Positions 22,960-34,489 of a DNA stretch of 64,000 bases are shown here, piece by piece. Source of the DNA: Porpolomopsis calyptriformis (Eukaryota > Basidiomycota > Agaricomycetes > Agaricales > Hygrophoraceae); assembly GCA_951640195.1 (NCBI GenBank), contig OX621172.1, positions 62,001-126,000 of the forward strand, given 5' to 3'. The position numbers were made by a program, and so were the translations under genes. Under the pieces are notes generated by a model. The model had not been told where the DNA came from. It searched no databases and saw nothing but the letters and a program-made list of their open reading frames with translations. Within the stretch, counting starts at the first letter, position 1. The number at the start of each line of letters is the position of its first letter.

Positions 22960-25356
22960 TCAGAGATGCACTCCCTTCGTCTTCTGTTCCGCCATTTGCT
23001 TTTGTCTTGATACGAGCGCGCTGTTTTTTAATAGACAATAGTCCCCGTACTCATTCATACTCTGCCAAGTGCTCGATGGCATCCAGAGCGTCCTGCTCAA
23101 TATCGAAGAGTGTCTGGCATCTAGGAATGGCTTACACGACACTCGTTCCCAAGTCAGAGTGTCAACGGCATAACGCGGTTCTAGAGGTGTGGACACAGGG
23201 TGCTTCGGAAAGTCGAGATCGATGAGGTAATCGCAATCTTCGACACGGACCTGAGGTTTTCGTGAGCAAATGTGTGAGTGATTGAATCCAGGTTGTACGA
23301 ACATAATGCTGAGGTTCTTCCTGATTCAAATCATTCAGGCCGCTCGGAATGTCTCTCATACCCCGTCGCAACCACCAAACTTCGCGAGTGGCAGTGTTGA
23401 CCCCAAAATGACCTGGCAAGAGGGCACCAAACTCGCTCTTCACAAAATCGACGCGTATACCATCAGGAACGAGGTAATGTCCGGGAAATCTGTGCCATTC
23501 CTTAGAGACACATAGCCGTAAGTTCAACTCTCTGATCGGAGAGAGGTCCAGGGGTGGGAGGTCGTCTGGTTTTGTGTTTGAAGGTGGTATGGGAAGAAGA
23601 CCAGTGTCGTTGAGGAGTCGTGGAAGCTCATGCATTTGAAAGTCAAAGACGACAGCCAACGGGGCATGATAGTATGTCCACAGGGCAATGATACGGGACA
23701 AAGATAGAAGGGAGGAACACACGATCACGGAAAACGTAAAGTTTCGGAATATAAGACTTTGAGAAGCCTGTCGAGATGCAAGAGAGGTTACTATCAACTC
23801 GAGTAAGAGCAAGAGAGCATACCCTATATGGGGATGCGGTGATAGACACGAACATAACCTCCAACCAACCTCTGACCAGATAAAGAGTAGTGGCGGCATT
23901 AAAGCATAGCATCGGATACGCGGGGAACATAAATCTCTCCTCCTTGTGCGCTTGAAATGTTAATATCCCGAGCCATAAATACATTGGAAGGAGTCGAAGA
24001 ACGAGAATCGTGAACGGAGAGCTTTGATCTGAAGATGACTTCGCTAAGCCAAGTCGCTTAGAATCAATCCTGTATGTGACGGCGAGGGAGGGTAATGATA
24101 GAAGCGCCAAAGGCAAAAGGATATTGAAGTTAAGCAAAAGATTTAGAAAGTAAAAATTCCATGGGGAGATCCCATAAAGTTCTGGTCCTCGTTCGTGGCC
24201 ACCAAAGATATTGTACCGGACGATATTCCACGGGACAACGGTAAGATTACCGTAAGCAAGACTGTCTATTCCGACAACAGGAACCTGACAAAACATAAAT
24301 GGGAAAAAACTGGACAATATGAGCCAATGCCTCACAAATAGCAAAGCGGCTACTGCGCCAGCAAAAACGAGACGCTTCCAACGGGACACGATCCAAGACC
24401 AGTGCACCTCTGGAGGAACACGATCGGCGCCAAAAACAAACAACTCCTCGGCAACAAAAGGGATCGCAAGGGCAAGAGCAAAGGGCCAGCCAACGATGGC
24501 ACCCGTAGCAAACAACCATGTGGCAAGAATGGTCCGGCGGCTATTTTGAGAACTGACTGGCTCTAGAGCATATGAAAACGCCAACATGGTGGTATACATC
24601 GCAAATGAAGAGGGCAGAAATGCTAAACCGATGGACTTGGAAGAATGAAATAATCACGAAAGACAGAGAGGGGTACCTGCAGAAGCATTCCACATGCCTG
24701 TACTGAATAGGAGCATGAAGAAAAGGTAGCGGCCAACCCTCTCATTGATCTTTTGGTGCACTGCTCGGTAGAAATGCGCTTCACAAAGGACGGATATTAC
24801 TGCCAAGGATATTCGGACAGCGAAAAAAGGGACCCTCTAGGATCTGTCGTTCTCACAACCGATAACCGTTACATTAAACCGAGTCCTCACCTTATCGGGC
24901 CCGAACAGTGTAGATGCAATTCGGGCGGGAAGCAAGTGGAGGGCGATGTAGGCCCAGCTCCGAAGGGCATAGATGGGGGATAACTCCCAGGTTTGGAAGC
25001 CTGTGCCACGATCGAGAAAGTGTAAGGGCTCCCAAAAGTTGAAAACTAGATAATGAAATCTATTAGCTTCAAGCTAAGTTCAAACCAGTATTTTATACCT
25101 TCGTCGCAGTCATCGATGTTGGAATACATTGCACCAGCGACACGGATTAAGAGAAGTATCCGAACGGCAAGAGAAAAGCTTGGACTCCATGGTCGTCGTG
25201 CTGCTCTATTGGGAAAATTATGAACGAGAGAAAACTATATATGGCAGATACTTGCCTGCGAAGCTGGTCTTGGAGAATACCAGTGTGTCGCTGGGGCGGT
25301 GGCTTTGGTGCAGATTTTGGGTGTCTCAGGCGCAGGGTGGTGGGTTGAGAAGCCAT
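22960..25356 (-). CDS. alg9: ALG9 alpha-1,2-mannosyltransferase (GT22)
   Basis: Endoplasmic reticulum membrane enzyme that uses dolichyl-phosphate-mannose to add alpha-1,2 mannoses to the lipid-linked oligosaccharide for N-glycosylation. Exon 1 is a basic tail, [20 protein letters not shown], followed by the first membrane segment with [19 protein letters not shown], whose acidic cluster lies in the lumenal loop needed for catalysis. Later exons show [33 protein letters not shown], and [16 protein letters not shown] with [20 protein letters not shown], the diagnostic ALG9 loop. [19 protein letters not shown] follows, and the lumenal C-terminus has [20 protein letters not shown] and [12 protein letters not shown]. 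Many helices are visible. The start codon is 27 bp from that of ZPR1 on the other strand. Complete and apparently intact. Confidence 0.93.
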
Positions 25357-25382
25357 CGGAGGTCGCTTATGACATCTTGATC
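25357..25382. promoter_or_regulatory. 26-bp divergent gap, ALG9 and ZPR1
   Basis: Only 26 bp lie between the two predicted start codons, too short for two separate 5' UTRs. The transcripts must overlap at their 5' ends or start inside the first exon of the partner. Both starts are supported by family-like N-termini, but ALG9 exon 1 is poorly conserved, so its true start could be further in. Confidence 0.5.
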
Positions 25383-27104
25383 ATGAGCCAACAAGACCTG
25401 TTCCCGCCCATCGGCGCACTGGCACACCTATCCTCAAGCAATGACACCATCGATCTCCCGCCTGACGACGGCAGTGACGGAGAACTTGGAATCGATAAGT
25501 TAATTCAAGAAGTTGAGTCGCTGTGCATGCAATGCGGCGAGCAGGGCACAACGCGTCTTTTACTCACATCCATCCCATTTTTCCGCGAAGTGGTTCTTAT
25601 GAGCTTCAGATGTCACCATTGTGGATCTGCGAATAATGAAATACAATCTGCCGGGAGTATACAGCGTACGTCTTAAAACTCTGCTCCCAAACACGCATGC
25701 TCAACGTACACACCAGCCCTTGGAACGATACACACAGCTCGCGTTCTCGAACGGTCTGACTTGAATCGTCAGCTCGTTCGTTCCCCAACATGCGCCATCC
25801 GCATCCCCGAGTACGAGTTGACTCTCCCACCTGTGCGCAACACCTCTGCTGGTGGCCGGCTTACAACGGTTGAAGGGCTGGTAGTTGAGATCATTAGGGA
25901 TCTAGACGCGGGACAAGCCACGAGGAAGGTAGAGAATGTCACTGTGTGGGAGGCGATCGAGCTAATACTCACCGGCTTGAGGGCGGTCGTTAGAGACTCA
26001 AGTGACATTCCGGAAAATAGTGGGGAGGAAAGAAGGAACGGTGAAGACCACGCATTTCCCGCATTCACTGTGGTTCTCGACGACCCTGCAGGTAACTCCT
26101 TCATCGAGTTCGTGGGAAGTATATCAGATCCAAGGTGGAATGTTAGGACGTATTCTCGTACCCGACAAGACGAGGTTGACCTTGGGCTTGTAGAGGAACC
26201 AGCGAAGGTTACGGATGGCATCGAGAGGGACGAAGCAGATAACGAGATACTGGTATTTCCTGGAACATGCTCTAGCTGCCGGCATCCACTTGAAACGCGG
26301 ATGAAAAAGGTTGTTATACCATATTTCAAGGTTCGATTGCTCTCCCCATCGTCTGTTCACCAATCGTGACTTCGATGGCCTATTGCAGGATATCTTGATT
26401 ATGTCGACGAATTGTGAGAGATGTGGGTACAGAGATAATGAAGTCAAATCTGGGTCGGCCATTTCGCCGCAAGGAAAACGCATCACCCTTAGAGTAGACG
26501 ACCAAGAAGATTTGAGTCGAGATATCCTCAAGGTGGGTTATTTTTCCCTCGCGTTTTTATTCGGGAGTAATATCTAGGGACAGAGCGACACGGCTGGCCT
26601 CACCATCCCTGAAATTGACTTGGAGTTGGGATCAGGAACACTTGGAGGGAGGTTTACAACGGTGGAAGGTATCCTTGAGCAGGTGCGTACGGTTAGTAAG
26701 GCTCAATTTATTGCTTGGTTACAGTGGAAGCAGGTGTATGAAGAACTCGGCCACAATAAGTTTGCGGGGGACTCGAGCGAGGTTGACATCTCTCGTCGTG
26801 CAGCATTTGAGGCGTTTTTGGGACGACTGAAGGATGTATGTTGCCTGTCTCCTGATGTTGCACATTCTCATGGCCTATGCAGGTTAAATCGGCATCTGTG
26901 CCATTCACATTCATCTTAGATGATCCCCTGGCCAACTCGTACGTCCAGAGCTTGTACGCTCCAGATCCAGACCCTGCCATTACCGTAGAACTCTACGAGC
27001 GGACATGGGAGCAGAATGAGGAACTCGGGTTGAATGATATGCGAGTAGAAGGGTATGAGGAAGAGGATGGTGAGGGGAAGAAAAAGGGGACGACAACGAT
27101 GTAG
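25383..27104 (+). CDS. zpr1: Zinc finger protein ZPR1
   Basis: Conserved eukaryotic factor that binds eEF1A and helps its folding; it shuttles between cytoplasm and nucleus. It has the duplicated ZPR1 architecture. The first finger is [20 protein letters not shown] then CHHCG; the linked domain has [20 protein letters not shown] and [16 protein letters not shown]. The second finger is [20 protein letters not shown] then [19 protein letters not shown], and the second domain has [17 protein letters not shown] and [21 protein letters not shown] Lys/Glu-rich tail follows ELGLNDM. Four to five short introns are needed. All eight zinc-binding cysteines can be read. It ends about 370 bp before the convergent peroxin gene. 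Confidence 0.95.
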
Positions 27105-27475
27105 TGCACAAGGAATGAATCAAGCATTTTCAACCATTCTTTTGGTACACTTTTCGTTTCTGGATCAGAGCATGCACGTCCCTTAGAAGCCTCTCGGCAA
27201 TCGCTGATCACCGTTCCACTCTATCCTTTTTCTCGTCGCCATGTAGTTCTGCTATTGCCGGCTCCTCACCTGTCGATTCAGACGAAGAAGATGCAGGCAA
27301 GGTGGGAGGCGATTCAGATTATTCTGCAACTGTATTCACTGTTATACTTTTATAAGCAGAAACTTGTTGCATAATATGTATTGTGAGCCCGCTCATTTTT
27401 TTTGGTTGATCAAACTCGGACTGCTCACTCAATTGATATGCAACGATGATGAACGACTTCGCCCGATCAATCGGG
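27105..27475. other. Convergent 3' region, ZPR1 and PEX30-like gene
   Basis: No separate gene recognised. The stretch with GACGAAGAAGATGCAGG (27282-27298) could be a small extra exon, but no frame links it to a neighbour with confidence. Confidence 0.4.
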
Positions 27476-29021
27476 TCATGTATTCCCAGGTTTGGAGTGA
27501 TAATACACGCGTCTAACCCATCTCCTTCTCCTCGTTGATCCGGCTGTTTTCCATTCATCTGCGGGTGCAGGACGTGCGTCGAGCCAGGCGTCATTCGTAT
27601 ACACCCATCCATCTAGAATGACCCATCAAATTTTTGGCATATGTAAGGAGGCGTTTCTCACTTTTATCGCCACCAACGGGAGCGATCCACGTCGCTTCGA
27701 GATCGGGTCTCCAGTCCTCGGTCTCGACAAATGCCCATCCTGGCTCGAGCGAGAATGTGAGGTTACTACTGCGGCCGTGTGAGAACGGGAAAGAGCCAAA
27801 AAAAAGAAAAAGAAAAAGTGGGAGGGATGATTTTGTTTCAACCTGACCTAACGTCATTAGTCCCATCGGCCATAATCCCACTCCAACCGTCCTGTCCCCT
27901 TGTCCACGCGACCCGTTCTCCGCTACGCAAATTCCTCTTCGCCCATCCTTCCCCGTCCGTACCCCATCGTTCGTTCTCCCACAATTCCACCTCTCGCATC
28001 TCCGCACGCCAATGCTGGTCCGTGAGTCTATCATCGTCTGCAGCACGCGTGAGATACGTTCGCAGTGTGTTTGAGAGTGTGAGATGCTGGGTGAAGGCAG
28101 GAAGGATATGTGTGCGGCTGAAGGGGTGGGTCAAAAGGAAGGGGGTGAGACCGAGGATGAGGAGGGTTGGCCGGAGTGGGAAAAGGAAGGCGATAGGGCA
28201 GAGGAGAGTGGTGAGGAGGGTGAGGGTGAGAAGGATAGAGGAGTAAGGGGATGCATGGGTGAGGTAGGGGATGGCAGGCATGACAGCGTCGTGAATATCA
28301 GAACTGCATGCGATGTGATGATGGTGTTCAAGGGGGGGAGGAGGAAGCTTACTACGCGGCCATGAGATTTTGAATGCCTTGGAGGTTAGCCTGCCAGTCG
28401 ACGGTTCCTTCCCTTGCTTGGGTACTTGACGGGTTGGGAGGTGTGTAGGCAGAGGTACTAAAGGTATGGTGCGATGGATGAGTGGATAGCATTACACTAA
28501 GGATAATGATGTGTGGTATGAGAAAGACCAAGGGTGGAAAGTAACCTGTTCGTGTGGAGGAATGTCAATCTTTTCGTCATCGCTCAAAGAAAGGGAATCG
28601 TACAGATAAATGCGTAGGCAGCCATCCAAACACTGGTCGCTTTCCAACCTTTCTTCCACATCAAAATCTCCTCTACGCGGTCCTGAAACCAAAATACGGG
28701 GCCAATCCGGGCGACGAAACGACGAAAGTTGGCAGTGATGAGTGGAATAGAAAGTGGGTCGCGTGCTGACAAGAGTGCGGTTGATCGAGTTCTTGGGTTA
28801 GGGTGTGAGGGGGTGCCAAGGGAGGGTGAAAGGAGGTGAGGGAGGAGGTTCATGGCAGTCTTTGAGGGTGATGCGAGCGGTGAGGATGGGGTGGTGTGTG
28901 TATTGGTAGGGATTTGTGGATGAGGAATGGAAATTGTGATGTTTGTGATTGATTCTGAGGATGTGCCGGGTTGCAAAGGAATTGCGGAGGAAGGTAGATT
29001 GAGGTAGTCTAAGTTGGCCAT
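27476..29021 (-). CDS. PEX30-like peroxin with dysferlin (DysF) domain
   Basis: Membrane protein of the Pex24/Pex28-32 group, which shapes the ER at peroxisome contact sites and controls peroxisome number. It starts MANLDYLNLPSSAIPLQPG, followed by a Ser/Thr/Pro stretch and NFRRFVARIGPVFWFQDRVE then EILMWKKGWKATSVWMAAY, the conserved helix before the membrane reticulon-like region. Hydrophobic segments ILLTLTLLTTLLCPIAFLF and LLILGLTPFLL follow. The DysF part is split: the N-terminal half has ELWENERWGTDGEGWAKRN and VAWTRGQDGW; the C-terminal half has LTFSLEPGWAFVETEDWRPD and, after an intron, DGWVYTNDAWLDARP and a tail ending YYHSKPGNT. The first ATG is at 29021; a few codons upstream are open but lack an ATG. 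Which of the PEX28-32 paralogs it matches cannot be decided. Confidence 0.85.
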
Positions 29022-29269
29022 GAAAGGGGTTTTCACGTGACATTTCGTGAAATCGATAATTTATCGTAACTTGACATTCACGTGGATTTGAAGTCAACTA
29101 ACCACAACTTTTATCACTCTTTACATGAATGCTAAGTGTCTGTGAAATTGACCAACATTTCTTGTCACCTTCACACAAGTTGTATTGAAATCAGAGTGAC
29201 TTCAAATCCCACACGATCACGTGATAATACGCGTTGCTTTATATTCCCACAGTTGAGAAGTGATCGAAC
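29022..29269. promoter_or_regulatory. 248-bp divergent promoter with TCACGTGA boxes
   Basis: It lies between the PEX30-like gene and the kinesin. TCACGTGA is at 29033-29040, TTCACGTGG near 29077 and ATCACGTGAT at 29216-29225; all are palindromic E-box cores. CACGTGGATTTGAAGTCA (about 29079-29096) recurs in inverted form as TGACTTCAAATCCCACACG (about 29197-29215), so the promoter is roughly symmetric. Paired boxes of this kind fit binding by a bHLH factor, by inference. Confidence 0.6.
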
Positions 29270-32200
29270 ATGTCCTCATCGTCAAAGATGTTCTCCTCTA
29301 CAAAGTCAACTCGTCCAGTTCCGTTTACTCCAAAACGGCCTCTTTCATCAGTTTTAAACTCATCCACAGACATTTCACACCGCTCCGCTACCCCAAGTCT
29401 TCTCGCATCCACCCACAAGAAATTCAAAGCCGCCATGTCCTCCGAATCCAAACCTCGAGCTTTTAATTTAATAAAGTCTAAAACCAACGCCGCGCCTCGT
29501 ACTCCGACCAAGAAATCCCTCTCCAACTCAGACCTGAGACCAAGAACACCTGGGACACCCAAAACAGCCGAGCCAGGCAGCCCTTCGCTCATGCCTTCCG
29601 CTAGCGAGATGGACGTCACTAACGTCGATCCGGAAGACGTCTTGGTGGATTTTGAGACCGTAGAGCTCGCAGATGTCTCTGGTGAGATCGACGAAACTTG
29701 GTTAAAATCCAACCAAACCGATCACGGCAAAGAGGACAAGGTGATGGTCTCCATTCGGTGCGTCCATCAGAACCCCATCTCTCACAAACCTCATTCTCGC
29801 ACAGCATCCGCCCAATGAGTGACATGTCCGCCTGGGACGTCCTCTCATCTACCTCTATCAAACTCAACTCGAAACACGCCAAACTCGCCTCTCTCTCGCC
29901 CTCGTTCAATTTCGACGCCATCCACACCGGCTCAGCCAACAAGCCCGTCTACACTTCTGTCGCCCGTTCCCATGTCCATGCTGCCATGGACGGCTTCAAC
30001 GCCGTCATCTTCGCGTATGGACAGACCGCCTCCGGAAAGACATTCACCTTGAGCGGGAATGACGACGAGCCCGGGATTATCCCTCGCGCGATGAAAGACG
30101 TGTTTGCCTTTATCCGCCGCACCCCTTCACGCGAGTACTTGCTTCGGTGCTCATACCTTGAAATATACAATGAGACGATACACGACCTCCTCGCCCCACC
30201 TTTGAGCGCCGCAAGTGATCCCGTGCAGTTGCAGGGTGGTGTCGGTGGCGACATTGTGCTCACACCCCTCAGGGAGGAGGTCGTCACAAGTCTGAAAGGG
30301 GTCAAGGAAGTGCTAAGGAGGGGTGAGGGGAACCGGAGAACAGCTTGCACCGATTGGAATGAGCGGAGTAGTAGGAGTCATAGCGTCTTTAGACTCGTCG
30401 TGGAAAGTCGGGAGAGAGGAACGGGTACAGACGACGGTTCGTATTTCAACAGCGAGAGACAGACGCCCAGTGGAAGACAGACTCCGGGCGGAAGGCAGAC
30501 TCCAGGTCCTCCCCCTACCCCAGGTGGCTCACGTCTCCAAGCCAAAGGAGGAAGGAGCGTGCAGACCTCTGTTCTGGTGCGATCCTCCTTCCCTTCGCTA
30601 GTCATACAGAACCTGACCTAATTCGAAGAGTCTTATTGATCTTGCTGGCTCAGAAAAAGCCACGTCAGACAAAGAACGGACAAGAGAAGGAAAATTCATT
30701 AATACGAGGTCTGTCTGCGTCCTTCCTTCCTCCAATCCAGCCGTGCTGAAGTATGCTAGTTTGTTGACTTTGGGTACAGTTATCGGTACACTCGCAGAGA
30801 ATGCAGCGAAGAACAAGAAGTGAGTGACGGCTTACTGATTTTGTGCATCTTCCGATGGGTATAATTTCAGTGACCACGTCCCATACCGCAACTCCAAGCT
30901 CACACGAATGCTGCAGCCATCCTTGTCCGGAAATGCGCGAATCAGTGTGATTTGTACAATCAACCCTGACACCAGCGCAATTTCCGAGACAACAAACACC
31001 CTGCTCTTCGCAAAACGGATTAAGAACGTCCAGGTTATTAATCTTTTATATCTTTTTTTCCTCGACGGTGAACTGAACATTTCGATTATAGCTGAACGCC
31101 CAAAAGAAAGAGATTATAGACACAGATGCGCTTATCGAACGGTATAGGAAAGAGATCGAGGACCTCAAGCGACGACTGGCAGAGAGAGAAGCTGAAGCTC
31201 CTGTTCGTTCACGGAGGTTGTCCGCACGAGAGGTTAGTGTCCAAACCTACATCCCTTCTGAAGAAATATGGCCAACTCCAACATTCCCAGCAAATCGACG
31301 AGTCAAAAGCGATGAAAGACCTCAATGCTCGCATCCAGCAACTAACCAAGCTGATCTTGACAAGTCAGACAGTCGATGGGGACGACTCACGGCCAGGAAG
31401 TCCTGTGAAAATTGACTTTGACATGTCTCCCTATCAGGTAAGCCTCATCAGGCTCGAACGCATAGTTGAGATACCATTCCTTGTCAATGGTACAACCCCA
31501 TCGATAGAGAATGTGATCTCAACTATGTGATCATCTTGCTCAGACATACCAATCAACTTACCTACGCATTGCAAAATACGTATATAGCTACAGCAAGAGC
31601 TCCTTGCAGCACGACTCCAGCTGGAGACACAATCGAATCAGATTCTCTCCCTAGAAGCAGCCCTTCTGGCGCGGCCACCACTGCCAGCCTCTGCGCCGGC
31701 ATCCGAGAAGGACAAGCTGATCGCTGAACAGGCGAAGACGATCCGCGAGTTGGAGATTGTTGTGAGTGGATATGAAGACAACCTGGGTGCGCCGCTTCGT
31801 GCGGTGCGCGAAGACGTTGAGAAGGAGTGGGTGGGGAAGGTTGAAGTTGAGGTAAAGAAGAGGGAAGAGAAGGAAAGGTGGGCGGAGGAATTGGTTAGAC
31901 AACTTGAGAAGGAGAAAAAGGTTTGTTTTGTTTGGGACGACGACGACGACTACGCTGACCGAGTGGGTGATTTGTCATTCAGTCACGCTTGAAGCTGGAA
32001 GACGAACGGCGGGCGCTTGCCGCATTCGTGAACAAATTCGATTCACTCGGTCTCGGTGTGGCCATCCCGCCGCCTCCGTCGAAGCTTAAACCGCCGATGC
32101 CAACACCAGGTGGAGCGACGGCTGCGTTCGCTGAACGACAATTGAATCGAACACATCACGTTCCGAGCACGTTGGATGTGATTGAGGACTGCTCTCCGAT

Positions 32201-32378
32201 CAAGATGAAGGTGGCCGGGATGCAGCCAAGTTTGTTGGAACAGCAGATGCCAGAGGATGAGCTTATGGAGGATGTGAGTTTCGAGATGGCGCCTGTGGGG
32301 ATGGGATTGGCGAGGGGTCCGCTTAAGGATGTGTTCTTGAGTGAGAAGGAGAATCTGCCTTGCATACCTCTGCATTAG
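29270..32378 (+). CDS. Kinesin motor protein, CENP-E/KIP2-like (kinesin-7)
   Basis: Microtubule motor with an N-terminal motor domain. It starts MSSSSKMFSSTKSTRPVPFT, then about 120 residues rich in Ser, Thr and Pro. The motor begins DKVMVSIR, joins over an intron to IRPMSDMSAW, and has the P-loop FAYGQTASGKTFTL, EYLLRCSYLEIYNETIHDLL, switch I NERSSRSHSVFRLVVES, switch II LIDLAGSEKA, then HVPYRNSKLTRMLQPSLSG and the neck start ETTNTLLFAKRIKNVQ. Coiled-coil segments follow (RYRKEIEDLKRRLAERE and EEKERWAEELVRQLEKEKK). An unusual insert after switch I holds repeats of RQTPGG/RQTPSG. The tail contains LDVIEDCSPIKMKV. Short introns number about seven. Motor identity is certain; the kinesin-7 placement rests on overall layout and the LFAKRIKNV neck. 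Confidence 0.88.
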
Positions 32379-32440
32379 CATACCCCCATCATTACAATTT
32401 TTCCCCCTAGATAGTAAGCGATTACTGTATAGATGCAACT
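32379..32440. other. 62-bp convergent 3' junction, kinesin and GT8
   Basis: The two stop codons are only 62 bp apart, so the 3' UTRs must overlap as antisense transcripts. Confidence 0.6.
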
Positions 32441-33636
32441 CTAAACGCGAAGACAAGCAGCAATTTTATCTCCCTGCTCACTCTGCATACGTTCATAAGC
32501 CTCATTCCACCACCCAACTTCATCGGCATAGACCTGAGACAGGCGCAATGCTTCCTTTTGCTCCGCCTCCGTCAGGGTCACGTTCGAGGTCTGAGAGTTG
32601 AGAAGAAACGGCTTGGCCATGGTATAATGCACAATTCGCATCTCCTCCTTCATCGCCTCCCAAAATGGCGGACTCCGGTTCTTAATAGCCAGATTGGCGT
32701 TATAGATATAAGGTAATCGCATGCCCCTCCCGCCGTAATACAAGTTCAAAAAGGCCTGCTCGGCGTTCTCGGGGGGGAACTTTGCGGTGTGCATCTTCAT
32801 CATCATATCACGAAATACGGTCATTGACGGTTTTATCACCAACACGCCCGCGTTGAACGTGCTGCTCCAGCCTCTACGGCTCAGATACACATCCTGAACG
32901 GCCGCGAAAGTGAACGGGCTGTCGAATAGCTCGTCAAAGTTCCGGCGGACGAGGGTGTCCCCGTCGAGGAAGACGAGGTTCTTGATCCCTAGCTGGTCAA
33001 AGGACCAGATGTTGAGCTTGGTGTATTGGTCGCGGTAACCGGGATGGACGCCTTCGCGAGGGGGGATATAGGGTACGGCGTGTGGTTCCCAGCCTGCGGC
33101 GCGGGCGATGCAGAGACTGCGGGGAGAGACCCGACCTTCGAGATACATTAAGACGAGGCGAGCACTGACGTTGGCGGTGCGCACGGAGTGGCCGAGGACT
33201 GCGATGCCGATCGCGAAGGAATCGGTGTACAAAGCTGAGACTACCGCTCGCTCGCTTGGTGGGTATGATGGGGGGACGTAGCCATCAGTTATCATCGGCA
33301 GGAAGTCGCTGAAATATAGTTTTATGAGTTTAAGTTAGATAAGACGCAAAGATGTGATGGCATATAAACTTGCAGTTTCTGATAATGATCCAGAGGGTGG
33401 TATACTATATGGAAGAAGCAATAGTACATCAATAGCACTAGACCGATGCCGACTAGGCCGGAGGTAGCGAGAAAGAGATGACGCCGGATATTGGATATGC
33501 GAGCAGACGTGGTTGAAATGGCTCCTGGTAAAAGCTGGTATGCCCCGCGGTCTAGCCGACAGGGAAAAGGCATAATTCCCTTGCTTGCGAGGGGGTGTTC
33601 TGGAATATAAAGAAAATTAGGTTGCCGCAGTAGCAT
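32441..33636 (-). CDS. Glycosyltransferase family 8 protein, type II membrane
   Basis: Probable sugar transferase of the Golgi or ER, related to glycogenin and fungal alpha-N-acetylglucosaminyltransferases. The N-terminal exon has a basic segment followed by one membrane helix, LFLATSGLVGIGLVLLMYYC, and a short stem. After an intron the catalytic domain starts ERAVVSALYTDSFAIGIAVL, a GT8 start. The metal-binding DxD motif is FLDGDTLVRRNFDELF (Asp-Gly-Asp), then FNAGVLVIKPSMTVF, the Glu-Gln-Ala motif FPPENAEQAFLN and YIYNANLAI with IVHYTMAKPF, which holds the His that helps bind the nucleotide. The chosen start is the first ATG in the membrane-helix frame; an upstream exon near 33700 cannot be excluded. 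Substrate cannot be told. It lies tail to tail with the kinesin, 62 bp apart. Confidence 0.8.
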
Positions 33637-33786
33637 ACGCGCAAGATTCAAAACCGACGTTCCTTGCTACCACACGCTCACCTTCTTCACAGTAATCGAA
33701 ACGTCGATGGCGGTCAAGTGCTGGAGCAAAAAGGAAAGTCGCGGACGACAGAGCGGCACCGATGAACAAGGTTTACATCAGATTCT

Positions 33787-34290
33787 ATGCCCTTCGACAT
33801 CTTGACGCGTACAGTGCTAGAGTACTATACCACAACTCCCCCTGCCACTGAAGACGCATGGTATGGGCCGTGGAACACCATCCTCACAACCCTCTTCCCC
33901 CCAGCCCAAGGCTACATAGTCGCCCCCCAACGTCGTCTTCCTGACGATCCCGAAGGTCACATTCCCGACTTGATCATCGAGGTCATGAAGCTGTCCACAG
34001 CTCCACTCACCTTTCGGTCTGTGCTTATCATCAAAATCAAAAACACCCAGCACTGGGGCGCACGGAATTCCCTTGAACGCCAGCTCAATCGACAAACTGA
34101 CGCCGCTTTCGCCGGTACCGCGCACTCGAAGGTCTACTGGATCGGAGCGATTGGACCGCATTGGAGGTACGGTGAGAGGGAGGACGACGGACAAGATGTG
34201 CGGCCCCTCATTGATTGGCATCACACCACTCATGACCCAGCCTCGTTTGACGACCTCCAAACCCTGGCGCGTCTTGTCGCTGCTCTTTAG
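33787..34290 (+). CDS. Small hypothetical protein, possible PD-(D/E)XK-like fold
   Basis: Single-exon frame of 167 residues starting MPFDILTRTVLEYYTT. The pattern PDLIIEVMKLSTAPLTFRSV followed by LIIKIKNTQHW resembles the core of PD-(D/E)XK proteins: Asp after Pro, a strand, then a strand ending in x-K. In this copy the first acidic residue of the second strand appears to be Lys (IKIKN), so catalysis is doubtful. The C-terminal half has RQTDAAFAGTAHSKVYWIGA and IGPHWRYG. I believe similar short proteins are widespread in mushroom genomes, but this is from memory. It is close to the GT8 gene (divergent, about 150 bp between starts). Function unknown. Confidence 0.7.
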   Translation: MPFDILTRTVLEYYTTTPPATEDAWYGPWNTILTTLFPPAQGYIVAPQRRLPDDPEGHIPDLIIEVMKLSTAPLTFRSVLIIKIKNTQHWGARNSLERQLNRQTDAAFAGTAHSKVYWIGAIGPHWRYGEREDDGQDVRPLIDWHHTTHDPASFDDLQTLARLVAAL

Positions 34291-34489
34291 TCACAAATCG
34301 CTCTTGATTCAATGCCGTGTCGCGACAGGTGATTAGCAACGCTGTAACGGTTCAGAACCTCATACTTGATCGGGCTATCCAAGGTCCAAGGTATGTAGCA
34401 TTCTGGACCATGTCCGTACTAGAAATTACAGTATGCATGTATGCATAAGAAACATCGTCAATTCACATATTGGTGGTGCCATCCCAAGC

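Noticed and set aside
25769..26329. Minus-strand open frame of 186 codons within ZPR1
   Set aside because: Antisense shadow of ZPR1 exons, Ser-rich without recognisable domain.
28084..28365. Glu/Gly-rich plus-strand frame
   Set aside because: Low-complexity antisense of the membrane segment of the PEX30-like gene.
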